A DNA stretch of 34,430 nt. It comes from Desulfobacula sp. (GTDB taxonomy: Bacteria > Desulfobacterota > Desulfobacteria > Desulfobacterales > Desulfobacteraceae). A program made the position numbers and the translations under genes. The stretch is taken from the NCBI GenBank assembly GCA_020048635.1, contig JAIFMF010000195.1:1-34430 (forward strand), written 5' to 3'. Shown in pieces: positions 7,465 through 15,782 of the stretch (position 1 is the stretch's first letter; every line of letters starts with the position of its first letter). The notes under the pieces are model-generated. The model was not told the DNA's origin, did no database searches, and was given only the letters and a program-made list of their open reading frames with translations.

Positions 7465-8687
7465 TTACAAAAGCACAAAAAAAATCACAGATTAAGGTTA
7501 TCACAGGAAACGCTGCTGCCGCCATTGCTGCAAAGCTTGCCCGACCGGATGTGGTGGCAGCCTATCCCATTACTCCTCAGACCGAAATTATTGAACAGAT
7601 TTCCCAATTTCATGCAAATGGGGAAATGGATTGTGAATTGATTACGGTTGAAGGTGAGAATTCCGCTATGAATGCTGTTATGGCAGCATCTCTTGCAGGA
7701 GGAAGAGTGTTTACCGCAACTTCTTCCTGGGGGCTTGTCTTCATGTACGATGCGATTCTTGCCGCAGCCGGTGCAAGAGCGCCGATTGTTATGGTGAATG
7801 TAAACCGTGAAACACCGGGTATTATAGCCGTATCCTCCGGTCAGCAGGACATGATTTCCACAAGAGATGCCGGGTGGATTTTCCTTATTGCCGAGGATTG
7901 CCAGGAAGTTCTGGACCTGGTTCTCCAGGCCTATCGTCTGGCTGAAGATTACGATATCCAGGTGCCGGTCATGGTTCATTATGACGGTTTCTATCTGTCA
8001 TATCTGTCTGAAGGCGTGGATGTGCCCTTTCAAGAAGATGTTGATCAATTTTTGTCTGTTTTAAAGACTCAACCCGAAAGGACTAAGCTGGTTCCGGGCG
8101 GCAAACTGGGCTGCGGTTCCCATGGAATCCTTTTAGGGTATCTGGAACTTCGGCATAAACATGTCTCAGCCATGGAAAGAGCCAAAGCCAAATTTGAGCA
8201 GATTGACAAAGAATATGAAGAAATTTTCGGCCGCAGTTATGGCGGTCTGGTTGAAGAATATCGAATGGATGATGCAGATGCGGTACTGGTGGGTTCAGGC
8301 TCTATGTGCGGAACCATTAAAGCGGTTATTGATGAGAAGCGGGCTGCCGGCGTTAAGGTCGGCCTGTTAAAATTGAGAATGTACAGACCTTTCCCCAGCG
8401 AAGCAATGATTAAAGCCCTCAAGGGTAAAAAAGCCATTGGTGTGGTGGACAGAAGTCTTTGTTTCGGGTTCAAGGGCGGTCCGATTTATACGGAACTTAA
8501 AGCCTTTGAAACTAAGCTGGGCGGTTCAAAAATGATCAGTTTTATCGATGGTATTGCAAACACAGACATCACAAAAATCAATGTTGCGACAATGATCGAT
8601 ACAACCTGTGATCTTGCTGCGGGTAAAGACGTTCGCGAAGTCACATGGGTTTCATATCCTGAAGCCCAGGAAGAGGGAGGGCTTTAA
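7461..8687 (+). CDS. 2-oxoacid:acceptor oxidoreductase alpha subunit
   Basis: Catalytic alpha subunit, 408 residues, normal for PorA/VorA/PadG-type proteins. The N-terminal pyrimidine-binding domain has YPITPQTEIIEQ and VEGENSAMNAVMAASLAG, typical of this family, followed by TATSSWGLVFMYD. Domain II at the C-terminus (VLVGSGSMCGTIKAVIDE, then VGLLKLRMYRPFPSEAM) is also typical. With the beta subunit it binds TPP and oxidatively decarboxylates a 2-oxoacid to an acyl-CoA. Start and stop couple it to the delta and beta genes. Context suggests phenylglyoxylate (giving benzoyl-CoA) as substrate, but pyruvate or branched 2-oxoacids are possible. Confidence 0.88.
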   Translation: MITKAQKKSQIKVITGNAAAAIAAKLARPDVVAAYPITPQTEIIEQISQFHANGEMDCELITVEGENSAMNAVMAASLAGGRVFTATSSWGLVFMYDAILAAAGARAPIVMVNVNRETPGIIAVSSGQQDMISTRDAGWIFLIAEDCQEVLDLVLQAYRLAEDYDIQVPVMVHYDGFYLSYLSEGVDVPFQEDVDQFLSVLKTQPERTKLVPGGKLGCGSHGILLGYLELRHKHVSAMERAKAKFEQIDKEYEEIFGRSYGGLVEEYRMDDADAVLVGSGSMCGTIKAVIDEKRAAGVKVGLLKLRMYRPFPSEAMIKALKGKKAIGVVDRSLCFGFKGGPIYTELKAFETKLGGSKMISFIDGIANTDITKINVATMIDTTCDLAAGKDVREVTWVSYPEAQEEGGL

Positions 8688-8688
8688 C

Positions 8689-9648
8689 ATGACGGACAAA
8701 AAGAAAGAAAATCTGACTAAAGTAATGGATTATCTCAAACATAAGGATCCATTTTCAAAAGGTGTGGCATTCTGTCCTGGTTGTGGTCTTGAACTTTTAT
8801 TGCGGTTTATTCCCCAGGTGATAGGCAACGATATCGTCATTACCGGCACACCATCCTGTTCAGCACCGGTGCTCCTTGGACAGAACAATCAATCATGGCA
8901 TACCCTTTCATACTTTGGAACCTTGATGACCGGCGCTGCGGCAAATGCCACGGGTCTTGCCAGATATTACAGGAAAGCGGGCATAGAGAATACGGTCGTC
9001 TGTTTCAATGGCGACGGAACCGCTGCTGATATCGGGTTTGGCAATCTGTCCGGAGCCGCAGAAAGAAATGAGCCTTTTATCTATATCTGCTATGACAATG
9101 AAGGCTACATGAATACCGGTATCCAGAAAAGCGGGACAACTCCTTATGGAGCGACCACAACAACAACTCCTTTGGGCTCTGCTCATAAAGGGAAAAATCT
9201 TCGAAGAATGAACCTGGCTCTAAAAATGGCCATGCACAAAATTCCTTATGCTGCCACAGCAACCTTAAGTGATCTTGACGACCTGGCCAAAAAATTGCTA
9301 AAAGCAAAAGAAGCTAAGAAAAGAGGCTTTGCATTTCTTCATGTTTTTACACCTTGCACGACCGGTTGGGGGTATGCGCCTGAAAACACCATTGAGGTTT
9401 GTCGAAGGGCTGTAAAAACAAATTATTTCCCGCTTTGGGAAGCAGTAAACGGCAAAATCAGGATGACCAAAACCGTTAAAAAACCCAAGCCTGTATCAAC
9501 TTATACCGAGCTGATAAAAAAATTCGCTCATATGAGTGAAGAAGATCTTCAGATTCTTCAGGATGATGTGGATTATGAATACTGCATGCTGGGCGGGTTG
9601 AGTTTACTGGAAGGAGAATGTCAGCTTCCGGTATCTTCAGAAGATTAA
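8689..9648 (+). CDS. 2-oxoacid:acceptor oxidoreductase beta subunit (TPP-binding)
   Basis: 319-residue beta subunit carrying thiamine diphosphate and a proximal [4Fe-4S] cluster. Cluster cysteines are Cys29 and Cys32 (FCPGCGLE), Cys57 (TPSCSAP) and the cysteine of FTPCTTGW. The TPP motif is GDGTAADIGFGNLSGAAERN, continuing to YDNEGYMNTG. The ATG at 8689 follows GAGGGAGGGC. An earlier in-frame ATG at 8608 lies inside the alpha gene and is unlikely. The beta subunit largely sets the oxoacid pocket, so structural comparison with PadI and PorB would best resolve the substrate. Confidence 0.88.
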   Translation: MTDKKKENLTKVMDYLKHKDPFSKGVAFCPGCGLELLLRFIPQVIGNDIVITGTPSCSAPVLLGQNNQSWHTLSYFGTLMTGAAANATGLARYYRKAGIENTVVCFNGDGTAADIGFGNLSGAAERNEPFIYICYDNEGYMNTGIQKSGTTPYGATTTTTPLGSAHKGKNLRRMNLALKMAMHKIPYAATATLSDLDDLAKKLLKAKEAKKRGFAFLHVFTPCTTGWGYAPENTIEVCRRAVKTNYFPLWEAVNGKIRMTKTVKKPKPVSTYTELIKKFAHMSEEDLQILQDDVDYEYCMLGGLSLLEGECQLPVSSED

Positions 9649-9663
9649 AGGAGGAAATGCAAA

Positions 9664-10212
9664 ATGAGTGAAGTCAGATTTCATGGTAGAGGGGGGCAGG
9701 GGGTTGTCACTACCTCAAAAATTCTTGCCAATGCTTTTGCCAGGACCGGGCAGTTCGGCGCCAGTTTTCCCATGTTCGGGTTTGAAAGAAGGGGTGCGCC
9801 AGTTACGGCATTCGGCAGATTTTCCGATAAGCCGGTCAGAGAAAAAACACAGATATACAATCCAGATATTATTGTAGTGCTTGACCCGAGCCAGAGAAAT
9901 TCTGCAGCCGTGTTTCTGGGGTTGTTACCGGGCGGTATGATGCTGTTGAACGATTCGGATAACACAATCAATGTCTCCCACGACAATTTAAGAAAGCTGG
10001 GTATCATTAATGCCAATAAAATTGCACAGGAAGAAATCGGCCTGTCCATACCCAATACGGTTGTAGTCGGCGCATTTGCCAGGATGTCAGGGTTACTGGA
10101 TATTGAACCGTGCTGCGAAGCCCTCCAGGATTATTTTTCCGGAAAAAAGCTTGCCGCTAATATCGTATGTGCCAGAAGAGGGTTTGAAGAAGTCGAATTA
10201 TTTGATCTTTAA
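9664..10212 (+). CDS. 2-oxoacid:acceptor oxidoreductase gamma subunit
   Basis: 182-residue gamma subunit, which binds coenzyme A in this enzyme family. The start VRFHGRGGQGVVTTSKILA and SFPMFGFERRGAPVTAFGRF are the characteristic family motifs. It follows the beta gene by 15 bp with an AAAGGAGGAAATGC ribosome binding site. The four subunits run delta-alpha-beta-gamma. The FAD/NAD-linked epsilon subunit (PadH) of the Aromatoleum phenylglyoxylate dehydrogenase is absent, so electrons probably go to ferredoxin or to the Mo-enzyme chain. Confidence 0.88.
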   Translation: MSEVRFHGRGGQGVVTTSKILANAFARTGQFGASFPMFGFERRGAPVTAFGRFSDKPVREKTQIYNPDIIVVLDPSQRNSAAVFLGLLPGGMMLLNDSDNTINVSHDNLRKLGIINANKIAQEEIGLSIPNTVVVGAFARMSGLLDIEPCCEALQDYFSGKKLAANIVCARRGFEEVELFDL

Positions 10213-10269
10213 TACCAGGGATAATAAAGATCAATGAGGGTATAATTTTAATTTTAATAAGGAGTTATT

Positions 10270-10926
10270 ATGCCTAGATGGGGAATGGTAATTGACGTAA
10301 AAAGGTGTATCGCCTGCTGGGGCTGCACCATTGCATGTAAAGAGGAGCATTTTCTTCCTCCCGGAGTATTCTTTAACAGAGTACTCATCGGAGAGACCGG
10401 AAAATTTCCATCATCCAGCAAACTGATTTATCCGATTCTTTGCAACCACTGTTCTGATGCAGCTTGTGTGGAAGCTTGTCCTACAGGAGCGACCTATGTA
10501 AGAGAAGACGGGATCGTGGCCATTGACGATACAAAATGTGTGGGCTGCAGGGCTTGTCTTATCAGTTGTCCATACCAGCAGAGAACTTATTATGATCAGA
10601 AAGTGAAAGACAAGGAATATTTTCCGGGTCAGGGTAAGACAGCAATGGAATTGATCGGAGAAAAACTGTACCCCTTTAAAGTCGGGACGGTTATCAAATG
10701 TAATTTCTGTTCGGAAAGAATCGAAGACGGTTTGAAAAAGGGTCTCAAACCCGGCAAGGACGAGGATGCCACTCCGGCATGCGTGAATATCTGTCCGGTC
10801 AATGCAAGGACTTTTGGTGACCTGGATGATCCTAACAGTGAGATCAACCGTTTGATTATGGAGAATAAGGGTAAACAGCTCCGGAAAGAATTTGGTACGG
10901 AACCGGCAGTCTATTACATTGATTAA
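10270..10926 (+). CDS. padC: Four-cluster Fe-S electron-transfer subunit, PadC/DmsB-like
   Basis: 218-residue ferredoxin-like subunit that passes electrons between the molybdopterin subunit and the membrane anchor. Four cysteine groups for four [4Fe-4S] clusters are visible: CIACWGCTIAC, CNHCSDAACVEACP, CVGCRACLISCP, and CNFC paired with CVNICP. The size (about 24 kDa) agrees with the small Fe-S subunit of phenylacetyl-CoA:acceptor oxidoreductase. No signal peptide, so it is cytoplasmic. It begins 57 bp after the gamma gene with TAAGGAG. The fold is certain; the pad assignment rests on operon context. Confidence 0.75.
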   Translation: MPRWGMVIDVKRCIACWGCTIACKEEHFLPPGVFFNRVLIGETGKFPSSSKLIYPILCNHCSDAACVEACPTGATYVREDGIVAIDDTKCVGCRACLISCPYQQRTYYDQKVKDKEYFPGQGKTAMELIGEKLYPFKVGTVIKCNFCSERIEDGLKKGLKPGKDEDATPACVNICPVNARTFGDLDDPNSEINRLIMENKGKQLRKEFGTEPAVYYID

Positions 10927-10938
10927 TTTACAGGGGGA

Positions 10939-13548
10939 ATGATGACCTATAAAACAGATGAAATTTGGGAAGACAAATGGGTAAATACCACCTGTGGCGT
11001 CTGCTACTGCGGTTGCGGCGCAAAAGTCAGAGTGGTAAACGGGGTTCCCGTTAAAATTGAGGGAATCAAAGACAGCACGATGGGTGGTGACAATGCAGGA
11101 CTTTGCGGCAAAGGCGCGGCAGGGCTGATGTATTATCATGACCCCAACCGGATCAAAAAACCGCTTCTGCGAACCAATCCGGAAAAAGGAATCGGGGTGG
11201 ACCCGAAATGGAAAGAGATTGAATGGGATGAAGCCTTGAATATCATTGCTACCAAGATGAAGAAAATCATGGAGGATGATCCCAACAAGATCCTTTTTAC
11301 CAATCAGACCATGAGAGCGTCTGACGGTCCGCACAACCATCCATATTTTTATGCCCAGGCCTTCGGTGTAAAAAACAACGGGAATTTTATCATCGGCGGC
11401 GGCAGTCTTCACTGCGGAAATGCCTGCCATATGCTGGGCGGCCTGATCCATGGGGCCTGGTCCATTGCACCGGACTGGAGATATACCAAATATGTATTGA
11501 AATGGGGTTCCAGCAAAGGAACCGGTTCCGGACATTCCGCCATGACCAATGCCCGTCTGAGGGCCGATGCGATCCGGCGCGGCATCAAGGAAATCGTATT
11601 TGATCCCATGGGGAACTTTGCCGGCGGCAAGGCAACCGAATGGGTCGCCATCCTTCCGGGTACGGATACGGCCGTTGGGCTCGCCATTGCCAATTATATC
11701 GTGAATATCCGCGGTGAAATGGACCTGCTTTATCTTAAGGCCAAAACCAATTTCCCGTATTTGATCAGAGATGACGGCACATACGTGCGTCATATCGGCA
11801 GCAAAAAGCCGCTGATATTTGACAGCAGGGAAGCTAAGATCAAGGAATATGATGACAAGTCTCTTGCCTTTGAAGATTGTGCCCTTGATGGCGAATACGA
11901 ATATGAAGGGGAAAAATGCAGACCCTGCTTTATTCCGTTTAAAGAACATTTAAAACAGTATACCATTGAATGGGCAGCCGATGTGTCCACTGTTCCGGCC
12001 GCCAAGATTCTGCAGGTGGCCAAGGGCTGGGTAGATAATGCCCAAATCGGTTCAACCATCACTCTTGAAGGCAAGACTTATCCTTACAGACCGGTTTCAT
12101 CAGTAACCTTCCGGGGCTCACAGGGTCATTCAAACGGAATCCACCAGGTGGCTGCGATTGATTTGATGGCACAGTTGGTGGGTGCAGAAGACGTTCCAGG
12201 TGGAACTCTAGGATGGCCTGCCATCCGGAGAGCTTATCCGGGCGGCAATTATGAACAAACCTGCAAGGTAGGGACTGACGGTGTTATTGTACCATCCGTC
12301 TTTTATTCCCATGATCCCTGGCCGGTCCATGCACCCAGTTATCCTGCCACCAACATGGGCTGTGTTGATTTATGGACACACTGTACCCTTTCCCATATAC
12401 CCTATGTTGAGGAAATGGAATATATCCATGAGAAATTGGGCATGAAATCTAAACCGGAAATGATTTTCGGGATTTCAGCGAATTTTGTGATCAGTAATTC
12501 CGACTGGGCCACCGCCGTTAAAAATTTTAAAGACTGCTTTGTCGTTCAGATGGATCTGTGGGTTAATGAAACCGACCAGGCCATCGGTGATATTATTCTG
12601 CCGGACGTATCTTATCTGGAAAAAGACTGTTGGTCCTCTGAAATAGATGCGTTTTTCTTTTCCGGATCACCCTCCCATGAAAATTGGTATGTGCACATGC
12701 AGCAGCCGGTTGCCAAACCGGTGGGTGAATCCAGATTCTTCATGGATGTTTATATTGATGTAGCCAACCGTTGTGGGGTACTGGATAAATTTAATGCCAA
12801 GCTCAACTCCTACTATGGCGTTGCAGACCCGGAACTACAGATCAAACCCGGAGAAGTCTTGACCTGGAAACAGATCGGTGAAAGATTCATGAAATGGGTT
12901 TATGGCAAGGATGCGGATAAAGTCCAGAAACAGGGGTATGCGACATGGAACAAGGCCATCGATGATGTCTACTGGCGATGGAATATTGATACCCGGTGCC
13001 CGGTTTACATGGAATATCTGATCCATGACAAACGGGGCATGAAAAAGATATTTGATGATGTCGGATTTGATCTGTGGATGGATTGGGATCAGTATACACC
13101 GCTGCCATCCTGGTTCTGGCCGGAATCCCACAAGGATCTGGACAATGAATTTGATCTGATCGCATTCTCTTACAGGGATATCCTGCACACCAACAATACC
13201 ACATTCCAGAATCCCTACATCGATGAAGTCTCCAAGATGTGTCCGTACACGTTTACCATTACCTTGAACACGACCATGGCAAAACAAAGAGGATTAAAGG
13301 ACGGCGATATCATCTGGATTGAAAACAAATACGGTGTTAAAGAAAATGGAATTGTGAAAACCATGGAGGCTCAGAGCCCGAAAGTTATCGGTATCGCCGG
13401 TCAGGGGGGACTGTGGGCGGATGGGCGGCCTATTGCCAAGGGTAAAGGCGCCAACTTCTGCAAACTGTTGCCGGCAAAATTCAGATATTTTGACCCAGTT
13501 GCCGGTAACATGGAAACCGCTGTTGCAGTGAAAATTTATAAAGAATAA
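10939..13548 (+). CDS. padB: Molybdopterin oxidoreductase, candidate phenylacetyl-CoA:acceptor oxidoreductase large subunit
   Basis: 869-residue (about 97 kDa) catalytic subunit of the DMSO-reductase family with bis-MGD. An N-terminal [4Fe-4S] site is formed by Cys19, Cys22, Cys26 and Cys56. The likely Mo ligand is Cys163 in CGNACHMLGG (Cys159 nearby). The C-terminal cofactor-binding domain includes PYTFTITLNTTMAKQRGLKD. There is no twin-arginine signal, so it works in the cytoplasm. That fits a CoA-ester substrate and argues against periplasmic thiosulfate, polysulfide or nitrate reductases. Known PadBCD converts phenylacetyl-CoA to phenylglyoxylate, and the upstream genes supply the next enzyme. 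Alternative: another cytoplasmic oxidoreductase of this family. Confidence 0.7.
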   Translation: MMTYKTDEIWEDKWVNTTCGVCYCGCGAKVRVVNGVPVKIEGIKDSTMGGDNAGLCGKGAAGLMYYHDPNRIKKPLLRTNPEKGIGVDPKWKEIEWDEALNIIATKMKKIMEDDPNKILFTNQTMRASDGPHNHPYFYAQAFGVKNNGNFIIGGGSLHCGNACHMLGGLIHGAWSIAPDWRYTKYVLKWGSSKGTGSGHSAMTNARLRADAIRRGIKEIVFDPMGNFAGGKATEWVAILPGTDTAVGLAIANYIVNIRGEMDLLYLKAKTNFPYLIRDDGTYVRHIGSKKPLIFDSREAKIKEYDDKSLAFEDCALDGEYEYEGEKCRPCFIPFKEHLKQYTIEWAADVSTVPAAKILQVAKGWVDNAQIGSTITLEGKTYPYRPVSSVTFRGSQGHSNGIHQVAAIDLMAQLVGAEDVPGGTLGWPAIRRAYPGGNYEQTCKVGTDGVIVPSVFYSHDPWPVHAPSYPATNMGCVDLWTHCTLSHIPYVEEMEYIHEKLGMKSKPEMIFGISANFVISNSDWATAVKNFKDCFVVQMDLWVNETDQAIGDIILPDVSYLEKDCWSSEIDAFFFSGSPSHENWYVHMQQPVAKPVGESRFFMDVYIDVANRCGVLDKFNAKLNSYYGVADPELQIKPGEVLTWKQIGERFMKWVYGKDADKVQKQGYATWNKAIDDVYWRWNIDTRCPVYMEYLIHDKRGMKKIFDDVGFDLWMDWDQYTPLPSWFWPESHKDLDNEFDLIAFSYRDILHTNNTTFQNPYIDEVSKMCPYTFTITLNTTMAKQRGLKDGDIIWIENKYGVKENGIVKTMEAQSPKVIGIAGQGGLWADGRPIAKGKGANFCKLLPAKFRYFDPVAGNMETAVAVKIYKE

Positions 13549-13562
13549 AGGAGGGATATAAA

Positions 13563-14477
13563 ATGAATAATAAAATTCACCATCTTGTACAGACTATGTT
13601 TCCTTCTGACGGCAGCGGGCTAAAACCCTATGAATGGATGATTAACCCCACCCGTCAGTTACAATGGATTGATAAACAGGGTATTTTCCTCTGGCTGGCC
13701 TTCTTTTTTTCTGAAATCGGAGCCGGTCTGTATTTTGTTTCACTTTTTTATGAGTTTAAAGCCGGATTGGTTCTGGGCTGGCTCATTACCCTTGTGCTCG
13801 GCGGTCTGATTCATGTCCTGTACCTTGGCAATCCGCTGCGGGCCTGGCGTATGATCATGAAACCCAATACATCCGAGTTGTCTCGCGGTATATGGATAAT
13901 TGGGGTTTTTGCCGCCCTGGGATTTTTTCAGATTATAACCGGCAATAGCTTTAATATTATATTCAATACCATCATGGGAATTTTGTGTCTTCTTATCATT
14001 TCCCATGGATTTGCCACCATGAATGTGATCCGGGCACTTCCTGCCTGGAGTTCAACCATGGTCCTGCCTTTGTCTGTTATTTCAGGGGTATGGATCGGTC
14101 ACCAGCTCCTGCAGTTCATGTTTGCCGTTTCAAAACCAGCAGAGATGGCAGCCGGCATGGAAGTATGGGCTGAGGTGTTTTTCTTTGCCTATGTCCTTTG
14201 CATCGTTCTTTATATCTGGGGAACCTACCACAGCAATGAGATTGGAAAGGAATCCATCATCATGCAGGGTACAGGGGAACTTCAGAGGATTTCTCTTATC
14301 GGTGTGGCAGGACTTGGTGTTGCACTCCCGCTGATCCTGACCCTGATCATGTGGGGCGGGGATACCAACGCCTTCTGGATTTTCTTAAGACTGGCCTCTG
14401 TGATTGCAGGCGATCTTGCGGTAAGGTATGTGATTATGAAAAGTGCGGTCTATAAACCGCTCTTAACAAGACAATAA
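13563..14477 (+). CDS. padD: NrfD/DmsC-type membrane anchor, PadD-like
   Basis: 304-residue integral membrane subunit with about eight predicted helices, for example near residues 40-62, 68-88, 98-115, 125-145 and 155-180. In this family the anchor binds quinone and links the Fe-S subunit to the membrane pool. It follows padB by 14 bp with an AAAGGAGGGA ribosome binding site and ends the operon at a strong hairpin. The chain is slightly longer than the 26 kDa subunit reported for the Thauera enzyme, but membrane proteins often run small on gels. The pad identity is inferred from gene order. Confidence 0.72.
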   Translation: MNNKIHHLVQTMFPSDGSGLKPYEWMINPTRQLQWIDKQGIFLWLAFFFSEIGAGLYFVSLFYEFKAGLVLGWLITLVLGGLIHVLYLGNPLRAWRMIMKPNTSELSRGIWIIGVFAALGFFQIITGNSFNIIFNTIMGILCLLIISHGFATMNVIRALPAWSSTMVLPLSVISGVWIGHQLLQFMFAVSKPAEMAAGMEVWAEVFFFAYVLCIVLYIWGTYHSNEIGKESIIMQGTGELQRISLIGVAGLGVALPLILTLIMWGGDTNAFWIFLRLASVIAGDLAVRYVIMKSAVYKPLLTRQ

Positions 14478-14491
14478 CCATATGTTCTGAT

Positions 14492-14530
14492 AATGGGCGG
14501 GCAGAGAATGATTTTTCCTGCCCGCCCATT
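14492..14530 (+). terminator. Rho-independent-like terminator of the oxidoreductase operon
   Basis: AATGGGCGGGCAG (14492-14504) pairs perfectly with CTGCCCGCCCATT (14518-14530), a GC-rich 13-bp stem with a 13-base loop, starting 14 bp after padD. It is followed by only a short T-rich stretch. Confidence 0.8.
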
Positions 14531-14668
14531 TCTATTGGTGAAGACGGTTCAGGAAAAAAATTAAGGATTGAAAATAAAAGTAAAAGAATATAATTATAGC
14601 TATATAACAGATGGAAAAAAGCTATAATCCAGTATTAAGAAGCAGTTAAGGGAAAAATAGGATTCCAT

Positions 14669-14854
14669 ATGGCGGATAAAGAAAAACAGGAAAAAACAGT
14701 GGAAAAACAACCTTTACCTCAAACAAAAGTAAAGTTTGAAGTTTATGGTGAAGAGATGATCGAGAAAGAAGTTAAATCCAGCGGCAACAGCGGGAGAATT
14801 TATCTGCCGCCAAACTGGGTCGGACATACTGTGAAGATCATAAAAGTAGAATAA
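14669..14854 (+). CDS. DUF2080-like small protein (AbrB-like)
   Basis: 61-residue protein. The C-terminal half, SSGNSGRIYLPPNWVGHTVK, resembles DUF2080, a family of small proteins described as transposon-associated and related to AbrB-type swapped-hairpin DNA binders. The N-terminus is charged (EKQEKTVEKQ). No transposase is adjacent, so the label may not reflect function here. It ends just ahead of the acetyltransferase gene, suggesting joint expression. A DNA-binding or antitoxin-like role is possible but not shown. Confidence 0.6.
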   Translation: MADKEKQEKTVEKQPLPQTKVKFEVYGEEMIEKEVKSSGNSGRIYLPPNWVGHTVKIIKVE

Positions 14855-14868
14855 CAATGGAGGATCTT

Positions 14869-15309
14869 GTGGAAAACGCAGTTAAGATAAGAGAAATTAC
14901 TTTTGAGGATGCAGTGGTCATTCAACAGATAAGAAAGGCGATTTCAGAGGAAGACGGTTCTGTTGATTTTGAAAAATTTATTGAACAGCAGATATCGGAA
15001 AGCAGTGGCAAGTTAAGTCTTGTGGCTGAAATTAGCGGAAGGGTTGTAGGGTACATGATCAGTACTACCCTGTATGCCGGGTTCGGGATTAAAAAAAGTG
15101 CCTGGATCATGGCCATCGGCGTCCACCCCGAATATATGGGACAGGGGATAGGACTGAGCCTTGCCCGGAAAATCTGTGATATTTATAAAGAAAAAGGGAT
15201 TGAAAACATATATTCTTCGGTTCTGTGGGATTCCACGGATGTATTGTCTTTTTTCAAAAAGCTGGGATTTGAAAGAAGCGAATTTATCAACCTGAAAAAG
15301 AGATTGTAA
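14869..15309 (+). CDS. GNAT-family N-acetyltransferase
   Basis: Acetyl-CoA-dependent acetyltransferase, about 147 residues. Motif A is AIGVHPEYMGQGIGLSLARK, with the acetyl-CoA loop GQGIG. The C-terminal SFFKKLGFERS is also typical. I prefer the GTG at 14869 because GGAGG sits 5 bp upstream; the in-frame ATG at 14857 lacks a ribosome binding site. The product resembles RimI-like enzymes, but the acceptor is unknown. It is coupled to the DUF2080-like gene (14 bp). Confidence 0.8.
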   Translation: MENAVKIREITFEDAVVIQQIRKAISEEDGSVDFEKFIEQQISESSGKLSLVAEISGRVVGYMISTTLYAGFGIKKSAWIMAIGVHPEYMGQGIGLSLARKICDIYKEKGIENIYSSVLWDSTDVLSFFKKLGFERSEFINLKKRL

Positions 15310-15360
15310 TTTGTAGGCTGATCCTGATCCTTTTTCGCTCAAAAGGAGTCACACGCGTTA

Positions 15361-15768
15361 ATGTCGGATCTTCTCACCATTGGCCTGGTAATTCTGGCGG
15401 TATGCATTTACTTCAGCAGGTCCATTTCAAAGGAGGCCCTGGAACTGCTTTCGGCGCAAAATAAAATTCATCTGGAACAACAATTTTCAAAATTCGGCAA
15501 TCGTCTTTATCTGATCCCCATTATCATTGGTTTTACAGTATATTTGATTATCACCTATTTACGACCGTCTTTTTCAAATGCTGCATTTGTCCTATTAATC
15601 CTATTTTTTCTTTCTTATCTCGTCTTTACCTCGATCCGGGTTATCCGTATAATGAAAATGTCAGGCCTTCCGGATGCCTATATCAGAGAATATAAACAAT
15701 CCAGGTGGGTATATAACATCGGATTTGCTGTGTGTGGCGGCATCCTCTTATATGAACTTCTGAAATAA
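15361..15768 (+). CDS. Hypothetical four-helix membrane protein
   Basis: 135 residues, with hydrophobic segments near residues 4-18, 49-67, 73-93 and 116-133 and a charged loop (SKEALELLSAQNKIHLEQQF) after the first helix. I recognise no family. AAAAGGAGT lies 13 bp before the ATG. It is 51 bp after the acetyltransferase on the same strand and converges on kynU with only 14 bp between the stops. Confidence 0.6.
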   Translation: MSDLLTIGLVILAVCIYFSRSISKEALELLSAQNKIHLEQQFSKFGNRLYLIPIIIGFTVYLIITYLRPSFSNAAFVLLILFFLSYLVFTSIRVIRIMKMSGLPDAYIREYKQSRWVYNIGFAVCGGILLYELLK

Positions 15769-15782
15769 AAACAGGGATTCAA

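Noticed and set aside
7177..10212. Ordinary pyruvate:ferredoxin oxidoreductase
   Set aside because: Subunits would fit, but fusion in one operon with a cytoplasmic PadBCD-like molybdoenzyme makes phenylglyoxylate more likely. The assignment is kept open in the feature text.
10411..11949. 512-codon minus-strand open frame
   Set aside because: It is the antisense shadow of the padC/padB genes, which have clear motifs and ribosome binding sites on the plus strand.
10939..13548. Thiosulfate or polysulfide reductase (PhsA/PsrA)
   Set aside because: The large subunit has no twin-arginine signal peptide and lies in an operon with a CoA-forming oxidoreductase.
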